64,000 bases of DNA from Corynebacterium sp. (GTDB lineage Bacteria; Actinomycetota; Actinomycetes; Mycobacteriales; Mycobacteriaceae). Below the pieces are notes generated by a model that was not told the origin of the DNA, did no database searches, and saw only the letters and a program-made list of their open reading frames with translations. Positions 1 through 8,810 of this stretch are shown here, piece after piece; positions within the stretch are counted from its first letter, which is position 1, and every line of letters starts with the position of its first letter. The stretch lies in the NCBI RefSeq assembly GCF_030532325.1, contig NZ_JAUNLS010000009.1, forward strand, positions 29,207-93,206, read 5' to 3'. Both the position numbers and the translations under genes were made by a program.

Positions 1-25
1 GCTCGAGGTCATCAACTACATTCAT
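1..25 (-). CDS. 5' end of next fol-cluster gene, possibly panC (partial)
   Basis: Only the first eight codons (M-N-V-V-D-D-L-E) lie inside the window. The ATG overlaps the TGA of the upstream Rossmann-protein gene in an ATGA arrangement, so it is translationally coupled to it. In Mycobacterium tuberculosis the same series of genes (folE, folP, folB, folK, two membrane proteins, Rossmann protein) is followed by panC, pantoate-beta-alanine ligase. That synteny is the only reason for the suggestion, because the visible residues are not diagnostic. Confidence 0.35.
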
Positions 26-708
26 CGGTTCTCCTCCTGCAGTGCCCACAGCTCAAGATCGTGCATCTGAAAAACTTCGCCCACCCGGCGTGCCACGTCG
101 CGGTAGGCGCGCCGCAAGCCTGGCTCCTCGATGCCGCGGAAGGCGGCGATGATATCGGCGCTGTCTCCCCACAGATGCGGGAAGGGCACCGCCGGATCCT
201 CATCGAGACCGGTTTCGCGCACCGCGATGACGCTAAGCCGCAGCAGCATCGCTGCGTAGTAGATGCGCGCGGCGTGGGCGGGACGGGCGGCGTCGGCAAG
301 CATGACGGCGGTGGCCTGGTTCTCCCCCAGGATAAGCTCGGCGATGGTCTCCCCCAGCTCGTCGAGCGTGCTCACCAGCCAGGTCTCCGCCCCATTGGGA
401 GCAAAGCCCGTCGGGGCGGCGGCAATGACCACGCAGCCGCGGGTCTCCAGCGGGTCGAGTACCTGCACCCCGCGGGAAAGGCAGGTGTGAATAACGATGA
501 GCCTGTCGTGAACGTGTGGCTCCACCGCGGAGATGCTGCGCTCGAGCTGCTGCTCGCCGACGCCCAAAATCAGGGCCTGGTATCCGTCAAGCTGCTGCGG
601 ATCCTCCAGCTCCTCCACGGTGTGGCCAGCACACTCCATGAGCTGGGCGAGCCCCATGCCTCCCGGGGTAAGGCCCAGCAGGGCAACGCGCATGCGAGGC
701 GCTGGCAC
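22..708 (-). CDS. Rossmann-fold/DUF2520-type protein of the fol-pan cluster
   Basis: A 228-residue soluble protein. The N-terminus holds a dinucleotide-binding pattern (VALLGLTPGGMGLAQLM, about residues 8-24), followed by an all-helical C-terminal half with conserved-looking HAARIYYAAMLLRLS and FPHLWGDSADI segments. This matches the Rossmann-like plus DUF2520 architecture of M. tuberculosis Rv3603c, which sits at the same place before panC. The start is a GTG directly after the stop of the previous gene, with GGAAGGA ten bases upstream; an ATG at 693 is the alternative. A role as a dehydrogenase-like factor in pantothenate or folate metabolism is suggested only by position. Confidence 0.75.
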   Translation of the reverse strand: MPAPRMRVALLGLTPGGMGLAQLMECAGHTVEELEDPQQLDGYQALILGVGEQQLERSISAVEPHVHDRLIVIHTCLSRGVQVLDPLETRGCVVIAAAPTGFAPNGAETWLVSTLDELGETIAELILGENQATAVMLADAARPAHAARIYYAAMLLRLSVIAVRETGLDEDPAVPFPHLWGDSADIIAAFRGIEEPGLRRAYRDVARRVGEVFQMHDLELWALQEENR

Positions 709-1773
709 TTACTTGTTGTCCTTCCGCTTCTTCGCCTGCGCCAGAAGCTCCGCGACGGAAACAGCGCCCTCGCGCTTCTCGTCGCTGCGGCGGCGTCCCC
801 GGGCCTGCGGCTGGCGGGGCTCCTCCTCCGGCGCGCGGTGGCGGTGGTGCTTGATGGGGGTATCGATGCCGCCCTGGTCCCACTTGACCGTCTGGAAGGA
901 ATCGGTGCTGAAGCTCGGGGCCTCTGCCGGTTGCGGTGCCGGCTGGGGCGCTGGCTTAGCTGCCGGCTGGGGTGCTGGCTCCTGACGCGGTGTCGGTTGC
1001 GCTGCAGGTTGGGCAGACTGGGCGGGCTGTGGCGCAGGCTGCGGTGTGGGCTGCGGTGTGGGCTCGGGCCGGCCGAACGGGGAGGCAGGGCTCTGTTGTT
1101 GCGGCGGCCGCGGCTGCTGAGATTGCTGCGGTTGTGGCGGCCGCTGCTTGTACTGCTGCTTCTGTTGCTGTTGCTGCTCCTGCTGGCGCATCTTCTCACT
1201 GATGATGCTATCCAGCGGGTTGTGCTGGTTGGTGGGCTGGCTGCCCAGGCGCCCGGCAATCGCGTCCGCGCTCGGCGCGCCGCTGGACTGCTGGGTGAAG
1301 TTGACATCCGGCTCCTCGGCGGCGGTGGCGTGGGTGGCGCGCTCCAGTTCCTGGATGCGGCGGGCCTCAGCGCGCAGGGCGGCGGGCTCGTACACCCACT
1401 CGCGCCCGGAGAGCTCCTCCAGCTGGGAGCGAATGGAGGCCAGCTCGGTGCGGATCTGCGCCAGCACTTCGGCGTCAGCCACAGAACCGGAGGCCGCGGC
1501 GGTGGCGGCAGCAGCGCTGGCGTTGGCGGAAGCCGTTTCCTCCCAGTGCGCGCGCTCCACCTCGAGCATCTCCTGCGCCGACTGCGCCTGACGGCGGTAG
1601 CGCACCACGAGGAAGAAACCGAGCACCGCCGCCCACAGCGCAGCGATAAGCGCCAGCTTCAGCGCGCTGGCGGAGCCCGAAATAAGCATCACGATGCTGG
1701 CGATCACCGCCAGGATGACAAGGACGATAAGCCCAATGGATCCGGCGTCGGTCTTGTTCTCGGAGCTGGTCAT
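709..1773 (-). CDS. DUF6779-like membrane protein with Gln/Pro-rich tail
   Basis: A 354-residue protein in the position of M. tuberculosis Rv3604c. Two hydrophobic segments near the N-terminus (about residues 13-36 and 40-60) are followed by a coiled-coil-like Ala/Glu-rich stretch and a WVYEPAALRAEARRIQELE segment. A long low-complexity region comes next, with poly-Gln runs (EQQQQQKQQ) and Pro/Gln repeats at about residues 195-290. The C-terminus is very basic (RGRRRSDEKR). It is presumably anchored in the inner membrane with a cytoplasmic tail. Function is unknown. The Gln-repeat region is expected to vary in length between strains. Confidence 0.7.
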   Translation of the reverse strand: MTSSENKTDAGSIGLIVLVILAVIASIVMLISGSASALKLALIAALWAAVLGFFLVVRYRRQAQSAQEMLEVERAHWEETASANASAAAATAAASGSVADAEVLAQIRTELASIRSQLEELSGREWVYEPAALRAEARRIQELERATHATAAEEPDVNFTQQSSGAPSADAIAGRLGSQPTNQHNPLDSIISEKMRQQEQQQQQKQQYKQRPPQPQQSQQPRPPQQQSPASPFGRPEPTPQPTPQPAPQPAQSAQPAAQPTPRQEPAPQPAAKPAPQPAPQPAEAPSFSTDSFQTVKWDQGGIDTPIKHHRHRAPEEEPRQPQARGRRRSDEKREGAVSVAELLAQAKKRKDNK

Positions 1774-1778
1774 GTTCC

Positions 1779-2252
1779 CTAACTTACCGCCTGGGAGCCG
1801 TCAGATGGAGGTGGGACCTCGCAGTGTCGCTCGAGCACCACGCCCGCAATGGCCATGGCCAGCCCGCCCAGCGCGGAGGTCACCACGCCGGTGAGGTCAC
1901 TGGCCGCGGCCACCAGCTCGCTGGCCTTGGGCACCACGTAGACGGCCATGCCCGCGTAGGCGCCGCCCACGATGGTGCCCGTCCACGCCGAGGCCTTGCC
2001 CACCAGCATGAACTGCGCAATGGTCATGGGGTTCAGCTGCGAGGAATCCAGGCCGATGCCGTGCCCGTCCTCCTTGGCGGAGCGCACCTTGATGGTGAGG
2101 AAGACGCACACCACGGTCACCGCCCACAGGGAGACCGACACGGTGGCCGGGATGGCGATCATGGAGCCATAAAAGCGCGTGGTGAGGATGGCCGCGGCCG
2201 CCGCCACGAAGAGCCCGGTGGACACCAGCCAGCCAATCGAGGTCCGAGTCAT
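1779..2252 (-). CDS. DUF3180 family membrane protein
   Basis: A 157-residue protein with four predicted membrane spans: about residues 5-22, 33-53, 85-110 and 123-145. The start ATG at 2252 overlaps the folK stop (ATGA), which is the expected coupling in this operon; an upstream in-frame extension would run over folK and is not real. The family is found between folK and the next membrane-protein gene in actinobacteria (Rv3605c position). No biochemical role is known. Confidence 0.8.
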   Translation of the reverse strand: MTRTSIGWLVSTGLFVAAAAAILTTRFYGSMIAIPATVSVSLWAVTVVCVFLTIKVRSAKEDGHGIGLDSSQLNPMTIAQFMLVGKASAWTGTIVGGAYAGMAVYVVPKASELVAAASDLTGVVTSALGGLAMAIAGVVLERHCEVPPPSDGSQAVS

Positions 2253-2716
2253 AGCTGCCGCACCCCTTCGACGTCCTCCGGAGCAAGGGCGGCCACCAGC
2301 GTGGCAACCGGGGTTCCAGCCAGCTCCGCCTGCGGATCCGCGGCCAGCCAGGGCACCAGCACAAAGGCGCGTTCGGCGGCGTAGGGGTGCGGCACGGTCA
2401 GCTGCGGGTCGGCGGAGGTGTAGCCCTCGATGTCCACGATGTCGACGTCCAGAGTGCGCGGACCCCAGTGCCGGGCGCGCACGCGCTCCGCGGCGTTCTC
2501 CAGGGCCTGGCCCCGCTTGAGCAGCTCCAGCGGGGTGCACTCCACGTCCACGATGAGCACGGCGTTGAGGAACTCCTCTTGGTCCTCCACACCCCAGGGC
2601 TCGGTGGCGTAGATGGGCGAGGCCGCGACGGTCTCGGCGGCGAACTCGTCAAAGACGGTCTGCAGCAGCGCTCGGCGATCCTCCATGTTGGATCCGATGG
2701 AAAGTACCGCGCGCAT
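2249..2716 (-). CDS. folK: 2-amino-4-hydroxy-6-hydroxymethyldihydropteridine diphosphokinase
   Basis: This cytoplasmic enzyme transfers pyrophosphate from ATP to 6-hydroxymethyl-7,8-dihydropterin, the step before dihydropteroate synthase. The 155 residues begin with the family signature LSIGSNMEDR. The substrate and metal loop (LDVDIVDIEG, about residues 93-102) and the following LTVPHP segment are present, and the length is normal for the family. It lies two bases downstream of folB on the minus strand and is coupled to the DUF3180 gene by a 4-base overlap. Confidence 0.95.
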   Translation of the reverse strand: MRAVLSIGSNMEDRRALLQTVFDEFAAETVAASPIYATEPWGVEDQEEFLNAVLIVDVECTPLELLKRGQALENAAERVRARHWGPRTLDVDIVDIEGYTSADPQLTVPHPYAAERAFVLVPWLAADPQAELAGTPVATLVAALAPEDVEGVRQL

Positions 2717-2718
2717 GC

Positions 2719-3087
2719 CTAGCCCATGCGCTTTCGGGAGCGGCGGGCCACAACGGCCACGTCGTGGAAGGTGCGCGGGATGGGCGCCTGCGGTTTGTGG
2801 ATGCGCACCTCGACGGCATGTAGGAGGTCAAAGCGCTGCATGGCGGCCTCCGCCACCTCGTTGGCCACCGTCTCGATGAGGTCGCGGCCGGGGCCCTCGA
2901 CGATGCCCGCGGCCAGCTCCGCCAGCTCGGCGTAGTTGACCGTCTTGTTCAGGTCATCGCCGGAGTCCTGAAAGTCCAGCCAGCAGGTCACGTCGACGAT
3001 GAAAGGCTGGCCCTCGCGCTTTTCCTCGGCAAAGACGCCGTGGTAGCCAAAGCACTCCAGCCCGGTCAGTTCGATGCGATCAGCCAT
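2719..3087 (-). CDS. folB: Dihydroneopterin aldolase
   Basis: A 122-residue enzyme converting 7,8-dihydroneopterin to 6-hydroxymethyldihydropterin and glycolaldehyde. It shows the typical start (ADRIELTGLECFGYHGVFAEE), in which the YHGVF-type segment contributes to the pterin pocket. A later LIETVANEVA helix follows, and KPQAPIPRTFHDVAVVARR contains the catalytic-lysine neighbourhood. It overlaps folP by 8 bases, so the two are co-translated. Length and order (folE-folP-folB-folK) are standard for corynebacteria and mycobacteria. Confidence 0.95.
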   Translation of the reverse strand: MADRIELTGLECFGYHGVFAEEKREGQPFIVDVTCWLDFQDSGDDLNKTVNYAELAELAAGIVEGPGRDLIETVANEVAEAAMQRFDLLHAVEVRIHKPQAPIPRTFHDVAVVARRSRKRMG

Positions 3088-4102
3088 GGTCTTCTCCTTC
3101 TGCAGCGGGTGTTGCCTGAGCGGGTGTTGCGTGGGAGGGCGTTGCGTGAGGGGCTGCTGCGTGTGCGCGGCCCAGCGCCGTGGAGGCCACCGTGCCGCCG
3201 TCGGCGCCGTTGGCGTAGCTGCCGGAGGCCTTCTCCCCGCCGCGGTAGTTAGCCCCGGCGTTCCAGGCCGCGGCCACGTCGACGGCGTCGCGGGAGACCC
3301 CCACCTCGTGCACGCGCACGCCCCACGCGCCCATCTGGGCGGAAATGGCGGTCACGGCCGCGGTGGCGGGATCCGCCAGCAACGGGCTGGACTCCGCCCC
3401 GCGGTCGGAGCGGATGGCGGCCAAGAAGCGTTTGCGGGAGGCACCTACCAGCAGCGGGAATTCGCCTGCCAGGAACTCCGGCAGCGCCTTGAGCAGCGCC
3501 CAGTTATCCTGCGGGGTCTTGGCAAAGCCCAGGCCCGGGTCCACCACGATGTTCTCGTGGCGCACGCCCGCCTGCAGGGCGGAATCGGCCAGGCGAGCCA
3601 GGGCCTCGTGGACGTCGCGCACCACGTCGCCGCCGTGGTCGGCGGCGCCGGCCGCACTGCCAAACTGCACGGTGCGCCAGTGCATGAGGCACACGGGTAC
3701 GCCTGCTTGGGCCATCGTGGAATACATCTGGGGATCCGCCAGGCCGCCGGAGACGTCGTTGATCATGTCCACGCCGGCCTCGGCCGCGGCGGCGGCCACG
3801 GAGGCGCGCATGGTGTCCACGGAGGTGCGGATGCCTTCCTCTTTCAGCGCCTTGATCACCGGCACCACGCGCTGGGCCTCGAGCTCGGCTGCGACGCGCA
3901 CCGCACCCGGGCGGGTGGACTCGCCGCCGACGTCGATCATGTCCGCGCCGGCGGCCACCAGCTCGCGGGCGTGGGCGAGGGCATCGTCGACGTTGATCCA
4001 GCGCCCGCCGTCGGAGAAGGAATCCTCGGTGACGTTGACGATTCCCATCACCAGCGTGCGCCCCGGCACGGTCAGTTCACTGAGCGTGCGTGCTTGCATC
4101 AC
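3080..4102 (-). CDS. folP: Dihydropteroate synthase with low-complexity tail
   Basis: This enzyme joins p-aminobenzoate to hydroxymethyldihydropterin pyrophosphate and is the sulfonamide target. Visible motifs are VMGIVNVTEDSFSDGG near residue 20, DMIDVGGESTRPGA near residue 57, INDVSGG, the DPGLGFAKT loop and GASRKRFL. The protein is 340 residues, longer than the usual 270-290, because of a C-terminal tail after the VHEVG segment that is rich in Ala, His, Thr and Pro and contains repeated HATP-type units. A GTG at 4102 touches the folE stop; ATG at 4099 is equally possible. The tail overlaps folB and is probably dispensable. Confidence 0.93.
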   Translation of the reverse strand: MMQARTLSELTVPGRTLVMGIVNVTEDSFSDGGRWINVDDALAHARELVAAGADMIDVGGESTRPGAVRVAAELEAQRVVPVIKALKEEGIRTSVDTMRASVAAAAAEAGVDMINDVSGGLADPQMYSTMAQAGVPVCLMHWRTVQFGSAAGAADHGGDVVRDVHEALARLADSALQAGVRHENIVVDPGLGFAKTPQDNWALLKALPEFLAGEFPLLVGASRKRFLAAIRSDRGAESSPLLADPATAAVTAISAQMGAWGVRVHEVGVSRDAVDVAAAWNAGANYRGGEKASGSYANGADGGTVASTALGRAHAAAPHATPSHATPAQATPAAEGEDHG

Positions 4103-4707
4103 TAGCTCCTAATCAGACTCATGACCTCGGCGCGGGAGGCGGCGTTCTTCTTGAAGCCGCCGCGCACGGCTGAGGTGGTGGTGGTTGCGCCCGGCTTGCG
4201 GATGCCGCGCATGGCCATGCACAGGTGCTCGCACTCGATGACCACGATCACCGACTGCGCGTGGAGCACCTCCACGAGGGCGTCGGCGATCTGGGAGGTC
4301 AGGCGCTCCTGCACCTGCGGGCGCTTGGCGTACATGTCCGCGAGGCGGGCCAGCTTGGACAGCCCGGTGACGTGCCCGTCGGCGCCCGGAATGTAGCCGA
4401 TGTGCGCGACGCCGTAGAAGGGCACCAGGTGGTGCTCGCAGGTGGAGTAAATCGGAATATCACGCACCAAGACCAGCTCCTGGTGCTCCTCGGCGAAGGT
4501 CTTGTGCAGCACCTCCGTGGGATCGGAGTGCAGGCCGGCGAAGACCTCCTTGTAGGCGCGCGCCACGCGGGCAGGTGTTTCGCGCAGGCCTTCGCGGTCA
4601 GGGTCCTCCCCCACCGCGATGAGCAGCTCACGCACGGCGGCCTCGGCGCGATCTTGGTCGAACTCGCGCTGGGCGGGGACGTGGTTGAGAGGGAATTTAT
4701 CGCTCAT
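4102..4707 (-). CDS. folE: GTP cyclohydrolase I
   Basis: This enzyme catalyses GTP to 7,8-dihydroneopterin triphosphate, the first folate step. The protein is 201 residues with the zinc and active-site signatures [16 protein letters not shown] and [19 protein letters not shown], which supply the Cys/His/Cys zinc ligands, and a C-terminal [11 protein letters not shown]. The start chosen (ATG at 4707, MSDKFPLNH) lies inside the 3' end of ftsH with an 11-base overlap; a longer in-frame extension would run deep into ftsH and is rejected. Confidence 0.96.
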   Translation of the reverse strand: MSDKFPLNHVPAQREFDQDRAEAAVRELLIAVGEDPDREGLRETPARVARAYKEVFAGLHSDPTEVLHKTFAEEHQELVLVRDIPIYSTCEHHLVPFYGVAHIGYIPGADGHVTGLSKLARLADMYAKRPQVQERLTSQIADALVEVLHAQSVIVVIECEHLCMAMRGIRKPGATTTTSAVRGGFKKNAASRAEVMSLIRS

Positions 4708-7102
4708 TGGTGCCCCTTCCGGAGTACGGATTGTTCTGGTGCTCGTGCTCGCCCCAGCCGGGTGCTCCCCACTGGTAGTCATCCGGCTTGGAGTGGCGCC
4801 CACGCCGCTCCTGCGGAGTGGGATCGGCCGGGTAGGCGGCCTCGCCCGGGTGCGCGGAGGTGGACTCCGACTCAGCCTCGGCATCCTGTGCTGAAGTGCC
4901 ACGGGCCACGGGAATCTCCTGAGTGGACTCGGTGCTCGGGCTGTTGTTTTTATCCTGGGAGCCCTTATCTTGTGCGCCCTTATCCTGCGCGCGCTGCTCC
5001 TGCGAGCCCTCGCCGAAGAAGGTGTTGCCCTTGCCGGAGTCCACGATGTCACCGGCGTGCTGGCCAAAGTTGAAGCCAATCTCGCGGCCGTTGTTATCCT
5101 CGCCGGCCAGGCGGCGCTCGCGGGCGGCACGGGAGGCGTCGAGAAGCGTCATGCGCTTCGGTAGCTCCTCGCCGCGCTCCTTGGCCAGCTCCACCGGGGT
5201 CTTCACCGGCTCGCGGCCGGCCTGGCGCGGGAAGCGATCATCCTCGCCCGGGAAGACCTCAAAGGCCTCGCGCGGAGTGATGCCGTCGAAGATGGCCTCC
5301 AGGTCCGGGCGGCGCAGGGTCTCCTTCTCCAACAGGGCCTCCGCCAGCTTGTCCAGGTAATCGCGGTGATCCGCCAGGATGTCGTAGGCCTGCTGGTGGG
5401 CGCGGTCGAGCAGGTAGTGCATCTGCTCGTCGATGCGCGCGGCCACCGCGTCGGAGTACTCGATGCTGCCGCCGCCCATGCCGTAGCCGAAGGGATCGCC
5501 CTGCTCCTTGCCGTACTTGATGGTGCCCAGCTGCGGGCTGAAGCCGTACTCGGTGAGCATGGAGCGCGCGATCTTGGTGGCGTTTTCGATATCGGAGGAT
5601 GCGCCGGTAGTGGGGGCGCCAAAGACCAGCTCCTCCGCCGCACGCCCGCCCATGGCAAAGACGAGGCGGGAGAAGAGCTCGTCGCGGGTGTACATGCCCT
5701 TGTCATCTTCCTGCGCGGTCATGGCGTGGCCGCCGGTGCGCCCGCGAGCCAGGATGGTGACCTTGTACACGCGCTCGATGTCCTTGAGCGCCCACGCGGC
5801 CAGGGTGTGGCCGCCCTCGTGGTAGGCGGTGACCTTCTTCTCGTGCTCGGAGATGATCTTGCCCTGGCGGCGCGGGCCGCCCACGACGCGGTCGGTGGCC
5901 TCCTCGAGGGCGTCGTAGGTAATGACGTTGCCGCCGATGCGGGCGGTGAGCAGGGCGGCCTCGTTGAGCACGTTGGCCAGGTCCGCGCCGGACATGCCGG
6001 CGGTGCGCTTGGCCAGTTGCGCCACGTCCACTTCCTTGGCCAGCGGCTTGTCCTTGGCGTGCACGCGCAGGATCTGCTCGCGGCCGGCCAGGTCCGGGTT
6101 GGTCACTGGGATCTGGCGGTCGAAGCGGCCCGGGCGCAGCAGGGCCGGGTCGAGGATGTCGGGGCGGTTGGTCGCCGCGATGAGGATGACGCCCTCGCGG
6201 TCGCCAAAGCCATCCATCTCCACGAGCAGCTGGTTGAGCGTTTGCTCGCGCTCGTCGTGCCCGCCGCCGGTGCCGGAGCCGCGCTGGCGGCCGACGGCAT
6301 CGATCTCATCGATGAAGATGATGCAGGGGCTGTTCTCTTTGGCCTGCTTGAAGAGATCACGCACGCGGGAGGCACCCACGCCGACGAACATCTCCACGAA
6401 GTCCGAGCCGGAGATGGAGTAGAAGGGCACGCCGGCCTCGCCGGCCACGGCGCGCGCCAGCAGGGTCTTACCGGTGCCAGGCGGGCCGTAGAGCAGCACG
6501 CCGCGCGGGATCTTCGCGCCGAGGGCGTGGTAGCGCTCCGGATCATCGAGGAAGTCCTTGATCTCCTGCAGCTCGTCCACGGCCTCGTCCGCGCCGGCGA
6601 CGTCAGCAAAGGTGTTGGTGGGCATATCCTTGGTCAGCTCCTTGGCCTTGGAGCCGCCGATGCCGAACATGCCGCCGCCGGTCTGCATGCGTGTCATGAG
6701 CCAGAAGAGGAAGCCGAAGAGCAGGATCATCGGCAGCAGGAAGCTGATCAAGGAGCCCAGGAAGGATTCCTGGGTGACCTTAGTCTGGAACTTCTCCGCC
6801 CCGGAGTCCTTGACGGAGTTGAAGATCTGCTCGGAGGCACGCCCCGGATACTTGGCGATGATTTCCTCAACGCCCTCCTGCTTTTCCACCGTCACGGGCT
6901 TCTTCAGAGTCAGGCGCAGCTGCTGCTCGCGGTCGTCGATCTGCGCCTCGGCGACGTTCTTATCCGCCAGCTGCTCGAGCGCCACGGAGGTGTCCACGTT
7001 CTTGAAGCTGCGGGCGTCGTTGCTAAAAAACGTGAAGGCATAAAGCCCGATGAGCACCAGGGCTGCAAGCGAGCCGTAACGAAGGAGGTTTTTGTTTTTC
7101 AT
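4697..7102 (-). CDS. ftsH: ATP-dependent membrane zinc metalloprotease FtsH
   Basis: An inner-membrane quality-control protease of about 801 residues. Two membrane spans (about residues 11-28 and 117-139) flank an extracytoplasmic domain. The AAA module has Walker A GPPGTGKT at about 206, Walker [10 protein letters not shown] and an RPGRFDR second-region motif. The peptidase domain carries the zinc motif HEGGH at about 430. After about residue 645 comes an acidic, Ser/Gln/Asp-rich tail of roughly 150 residues with [14 protein letters not shown] repeats, longer than in E. coli but common in corynebacteria. The ATG at 7102 follows a TTG that could also initiate. It heads the fol genes. Confidence 0.96.
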   Translation of the reverse strand: MKNKNLLRYGSLAALVLIGLYAFTFFSNDARSFKNVDTSVALEQLADKNVAEAQIDDREQQLRLTLKKPVTVEKQEGVEEIIAKYPGRASEQIFNSVKDSGAEKFQTKVTQESFLGSLISFLLPMILLFGFLFWLMTRMQTGGGMFGIGGSKAKELTKDMPTNTFADVAGADEAVDELQEIKDFLDDPERYHALGAKIPRGVLLYGPPGTGKTLLARAVAGEAGVPFYSISGSDFVEMFVGVGASRVRDLFKQAKENSPCIIFIDEIDAVGRQRGSGTGGGHDEREQTLNQLLVEMDGFGDREGVILIAATNRPDILDPALLRPGRFDRQIPVTNPDLAGREQILRVHAKDKPLAKEVDVAQLAKRTAGMSGADLANVLNEAALLTARIGGNVITYDALEEATDRVVGGPRRQGKIISEHEKKVTAYHEGGHTLAAWALKDIERVYKVTILARGRTGGHAMTAQEDDKGMYTRDELFSRLVFAMGGRAAEELVFGAPTTGASSDIENATKIARSMLTEYGFSPQLGTIKYGKEQGDPFGYGMGGGSIEYSDAVAARIDEQMHYLLDRAHQQAYDILADHRDYLDKLAEALLEKETLRRPDLEAIFDGITPREAFEVFPGEDDRFPRQAGREPVKTPVELAKERGEELPKRMTLLDASRAARERRLAGEDNNGREIGFNFGQHAGDIVDSGKGNTFFGEGSQEQRAQDKGAQDKGSQDKNNSPSTESTQEIPVARGTSAQDAEAESESTSAHPGEAAYPADPTPQERRGRHSKPDDYQWGAPGWGEHEHQNNPYSGRGTNER

Positions 7103-7223
7103 CAATTACCTAGTTGGGATCCCTGTTGGTATTCCTATGTAGTCCTATGGCTGTAGTCCGGTGGCTGAATTCCTGTACCTGGACGTGCGTGAAGGTGGGA
7201 ACACCTTGAAAGCCAATTACACC

Positions 7224-7811
7224 TTAATCGGTGCTGTAGACAGCCGGGCGCAGCGTTCCCACGTACGGAAGGGCGCGGTAGTGCTCCGCGTAATCCAGGC
7301 CGTAGCCCACGACGAACTCGTTGGGGATGTCAAAGCCGACGTCAAAGAGATCGATCTCAGCCTTGATGACCTCCGGCTTGCGCAGAAGGGTGACCACCTC
7401 CAGGGAGCGGGGGCGGCGGCCGTGCAGGTTGCGGATGAGCCAGGACAGGGTCAGGCCGGAGTCAATGATGTCCTCGACGATGAGGACGTCGCGGCCCTCA
7501 ATGTCGCGGTCCAAGTCCTTCAGGATGCGCACCACGCCGGAAGACGAGGTGGCGTTGCCGTAGGAGGAGACCGCCATGAACTCCAGCTGGGAGGGGATGG
7601 ACAGCTTGCGGGCGAAGTCCGTCAGGAAGAACACGGCGCCCTTGAGGACGCAGACCAGGATCAGCTCGTCCTCGGCGTCCTTGTACTTCTCGGAGACGCG
7701 GTCCGCCATCTCCTGGATGCGGGCCTGCAGCTCCTCCTCAGTGATAAGGACGGCTTCGAGGTCGTCGCCGTAGGGGTTAGTTGGGACGGTGAAATCTTTC
7801 TTATCGTGCAC
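7224..7811 (-). CDS. hpt: Hypoxanthine phosphoribosyltransferase
   Basis: A purine-salvage enzyme making IMP/GMP from hypoxanthine/guanine and PRPP. The 195-residue protein carries the PRPP-binding signature [14 protein letters not shown] at about 111-124 and the downstream [14 protein letters not shown] segment typical of HPRT. A GTG start at 7811 is supported by AAGGAG seven bases upstream. It lies downstream of tilS with a 12-base gap, as in mycobacteria (tilS-hpt-ftsH). Confidence 0.95.
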   Translation of the reverse strand: MHDKKDFTVPTNPYGDDLEAVLITEEELQARIQEMADRVSEKYKDAEDELILVCVLKGAVFFLTDFARKLSIPSQLEFMAVSSYGNATSSSGVVRILKDLDRDIEGRDVLIVEDIIDSGLTLSWLIRNLHGRRPRSLEVVTLLRKPEVIKAEIDLFDVGFDIPNEFVVGYGLDYAEHYRALPYVGTLRPAVYSTD

Positions 7812-7823
7812 GAGTGCGCTCCT

Positions 7824-8801
7824 TTAGTGGCCGGGCAATAGTGCCAGTTTGCCACCAACCCTGCATACTTCCAACCTTTGACCTAGGCCACGCGGCCCCG
7901 CCACCGCCACTGGGCCCTGGCCGTGCCAGTCGACGCAGAGTTTTTCCACCCCGCGGATGCTCTCCCGGCTGACCTCCACGCCGTGCTCGCGCAGCCAGGC
8001 CGCCAGCGCTCGCCGACGCCGCGGCTCCGGCATGGCCGCCAGCTCGGCGCAGTCATCGCAGGCCGCGGTGGTGAGGAAGGCGTTGTCCTGGGCGGCATCG
8101 GCAGCCGCCTGCGCCAGCGCCGGGACGGCATCGCCGCCGAGGATCTCCCCCAGCCGGGGCAGGATCTCCTGGCGCAGCGCCACCCGCCGGAAGCCGGGAT
8201 CGGCGTTGTGGGGATCCTGCCAGGGCTTAAGGCCAAGCTCAGCGCAGGCGCCGAGGGTCTGGGCGCGGCGCACCTCCAGCAGCGGCCGCAGCACCCGCGT
8301 GCCCTCCACCTCGGTGACGGGCAGCATGCCGGTCACCTGCCCGCGCAGGGCGGAGAGCAGCAGGGTCTCGGCCTGGTCCTCGGCGGTGTGCGCCACGGCA
8401 ACCTCCCTCAGTACGCCGTTATCAGGGCCGCTATCAGCACCACTGAGAAAGCACGCGAAGGCCCGGTAGCGCGCCCGCCGGGCGGCGGCCTCCAGGGACT
8501 CGCCCGCCCGGGCGTCCACCTCGACTCTCAGCACTCGCGCGCCAGCACCCAGGCTGCGGGCCTGCTCGGCGGCGCGCTCCGCCTGGGCGGCGGACCCCTC
8601 CTGCAGGCCGTGATCCACGCACAGCGCGGTCACCTCGATGCCCTCTGCCACCAGGGCCGCGGTCAGCGCCAGGGAGTCCGCCCCGCCGGACAACCCCACG
8701 GCCACACAGCCGAGATCGCGGGCAGAACAGAACTCGCGCACCGCCACCCGGCAGGCCAGAAAGTTGGGGGATACCCGCGGCCAGAAGGGTCTCACCATCA
8801 T
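7824..8801 (-). CDS. tilS: tRNA(Ile)-lysidine synthase
   Basis: This enzyme ligates lysine to C34 of the AUA-reading tRNA-Ile using ATP. The 325-residue protein has the N-type ATP-pyrophosphatase P-loop SGGADSLAL at about residues 39-47, a VDHGLQ motif and the conserved AVAHTAEDQAETLLL segment. It is short compared with E. coli TilS because the C-terminal domain is reduced, as is usual in actinobacteria. Two consecutive ATG codons are available (8801 and 8798). It sits 9 bases downstream of dacB. Confidence 0.93.
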   Translation of the reverse strand: MMVRPFWPRVSPNFLACRVAVREFCSARDLGCVAVGLSGGADSLALTAALVAEGIEVTALCVDHGLQEGSAAQAERAAEQARSLGAGARVLRVEVDARAGESLEAAARRARYRAFACFLSGADSGPDNGVLREVAVAHTAEDQAETLLLSALRGQVTGMLPVTEVEGTRVLRPLLEVRRAQTLGACAELGLKPWQDPHNADPGFRRVALRQEILPRLGEILGGDAVPALAQAAADAAQDNAFLTTAACDDCAELAAMPEPRRRRALAAWLREHGVEVSRESIRGVEKLCVDWHGQGPVAVAGPRGLGQRLEVCRVGGKLALLPGH

Positions 8802-8810
8802 TGCGCCTGC

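Noticed and set aside
61-1782. 573-codon plus-strand open frame opposite the first two minus-strand genes
   Set aside because: It is antisense to two well-supported genes, has runs of Leu and Arg typical of reverse reading of Gln/Ala codons, and shows no domain.
4702-5130. N-terminal extension of folE to position 5130
   Set aside because: It reads the ftsH gene in another frame; the enzyme fold begins at the ATG at 4707.
5366-7156. 596-codon plus-strand open frame opposite ftsH
   Set aside because: It is a mirror of the ftsH coding strand in high-GC DNA. The product is His/Val/Gly/Leu-rich without motifs.
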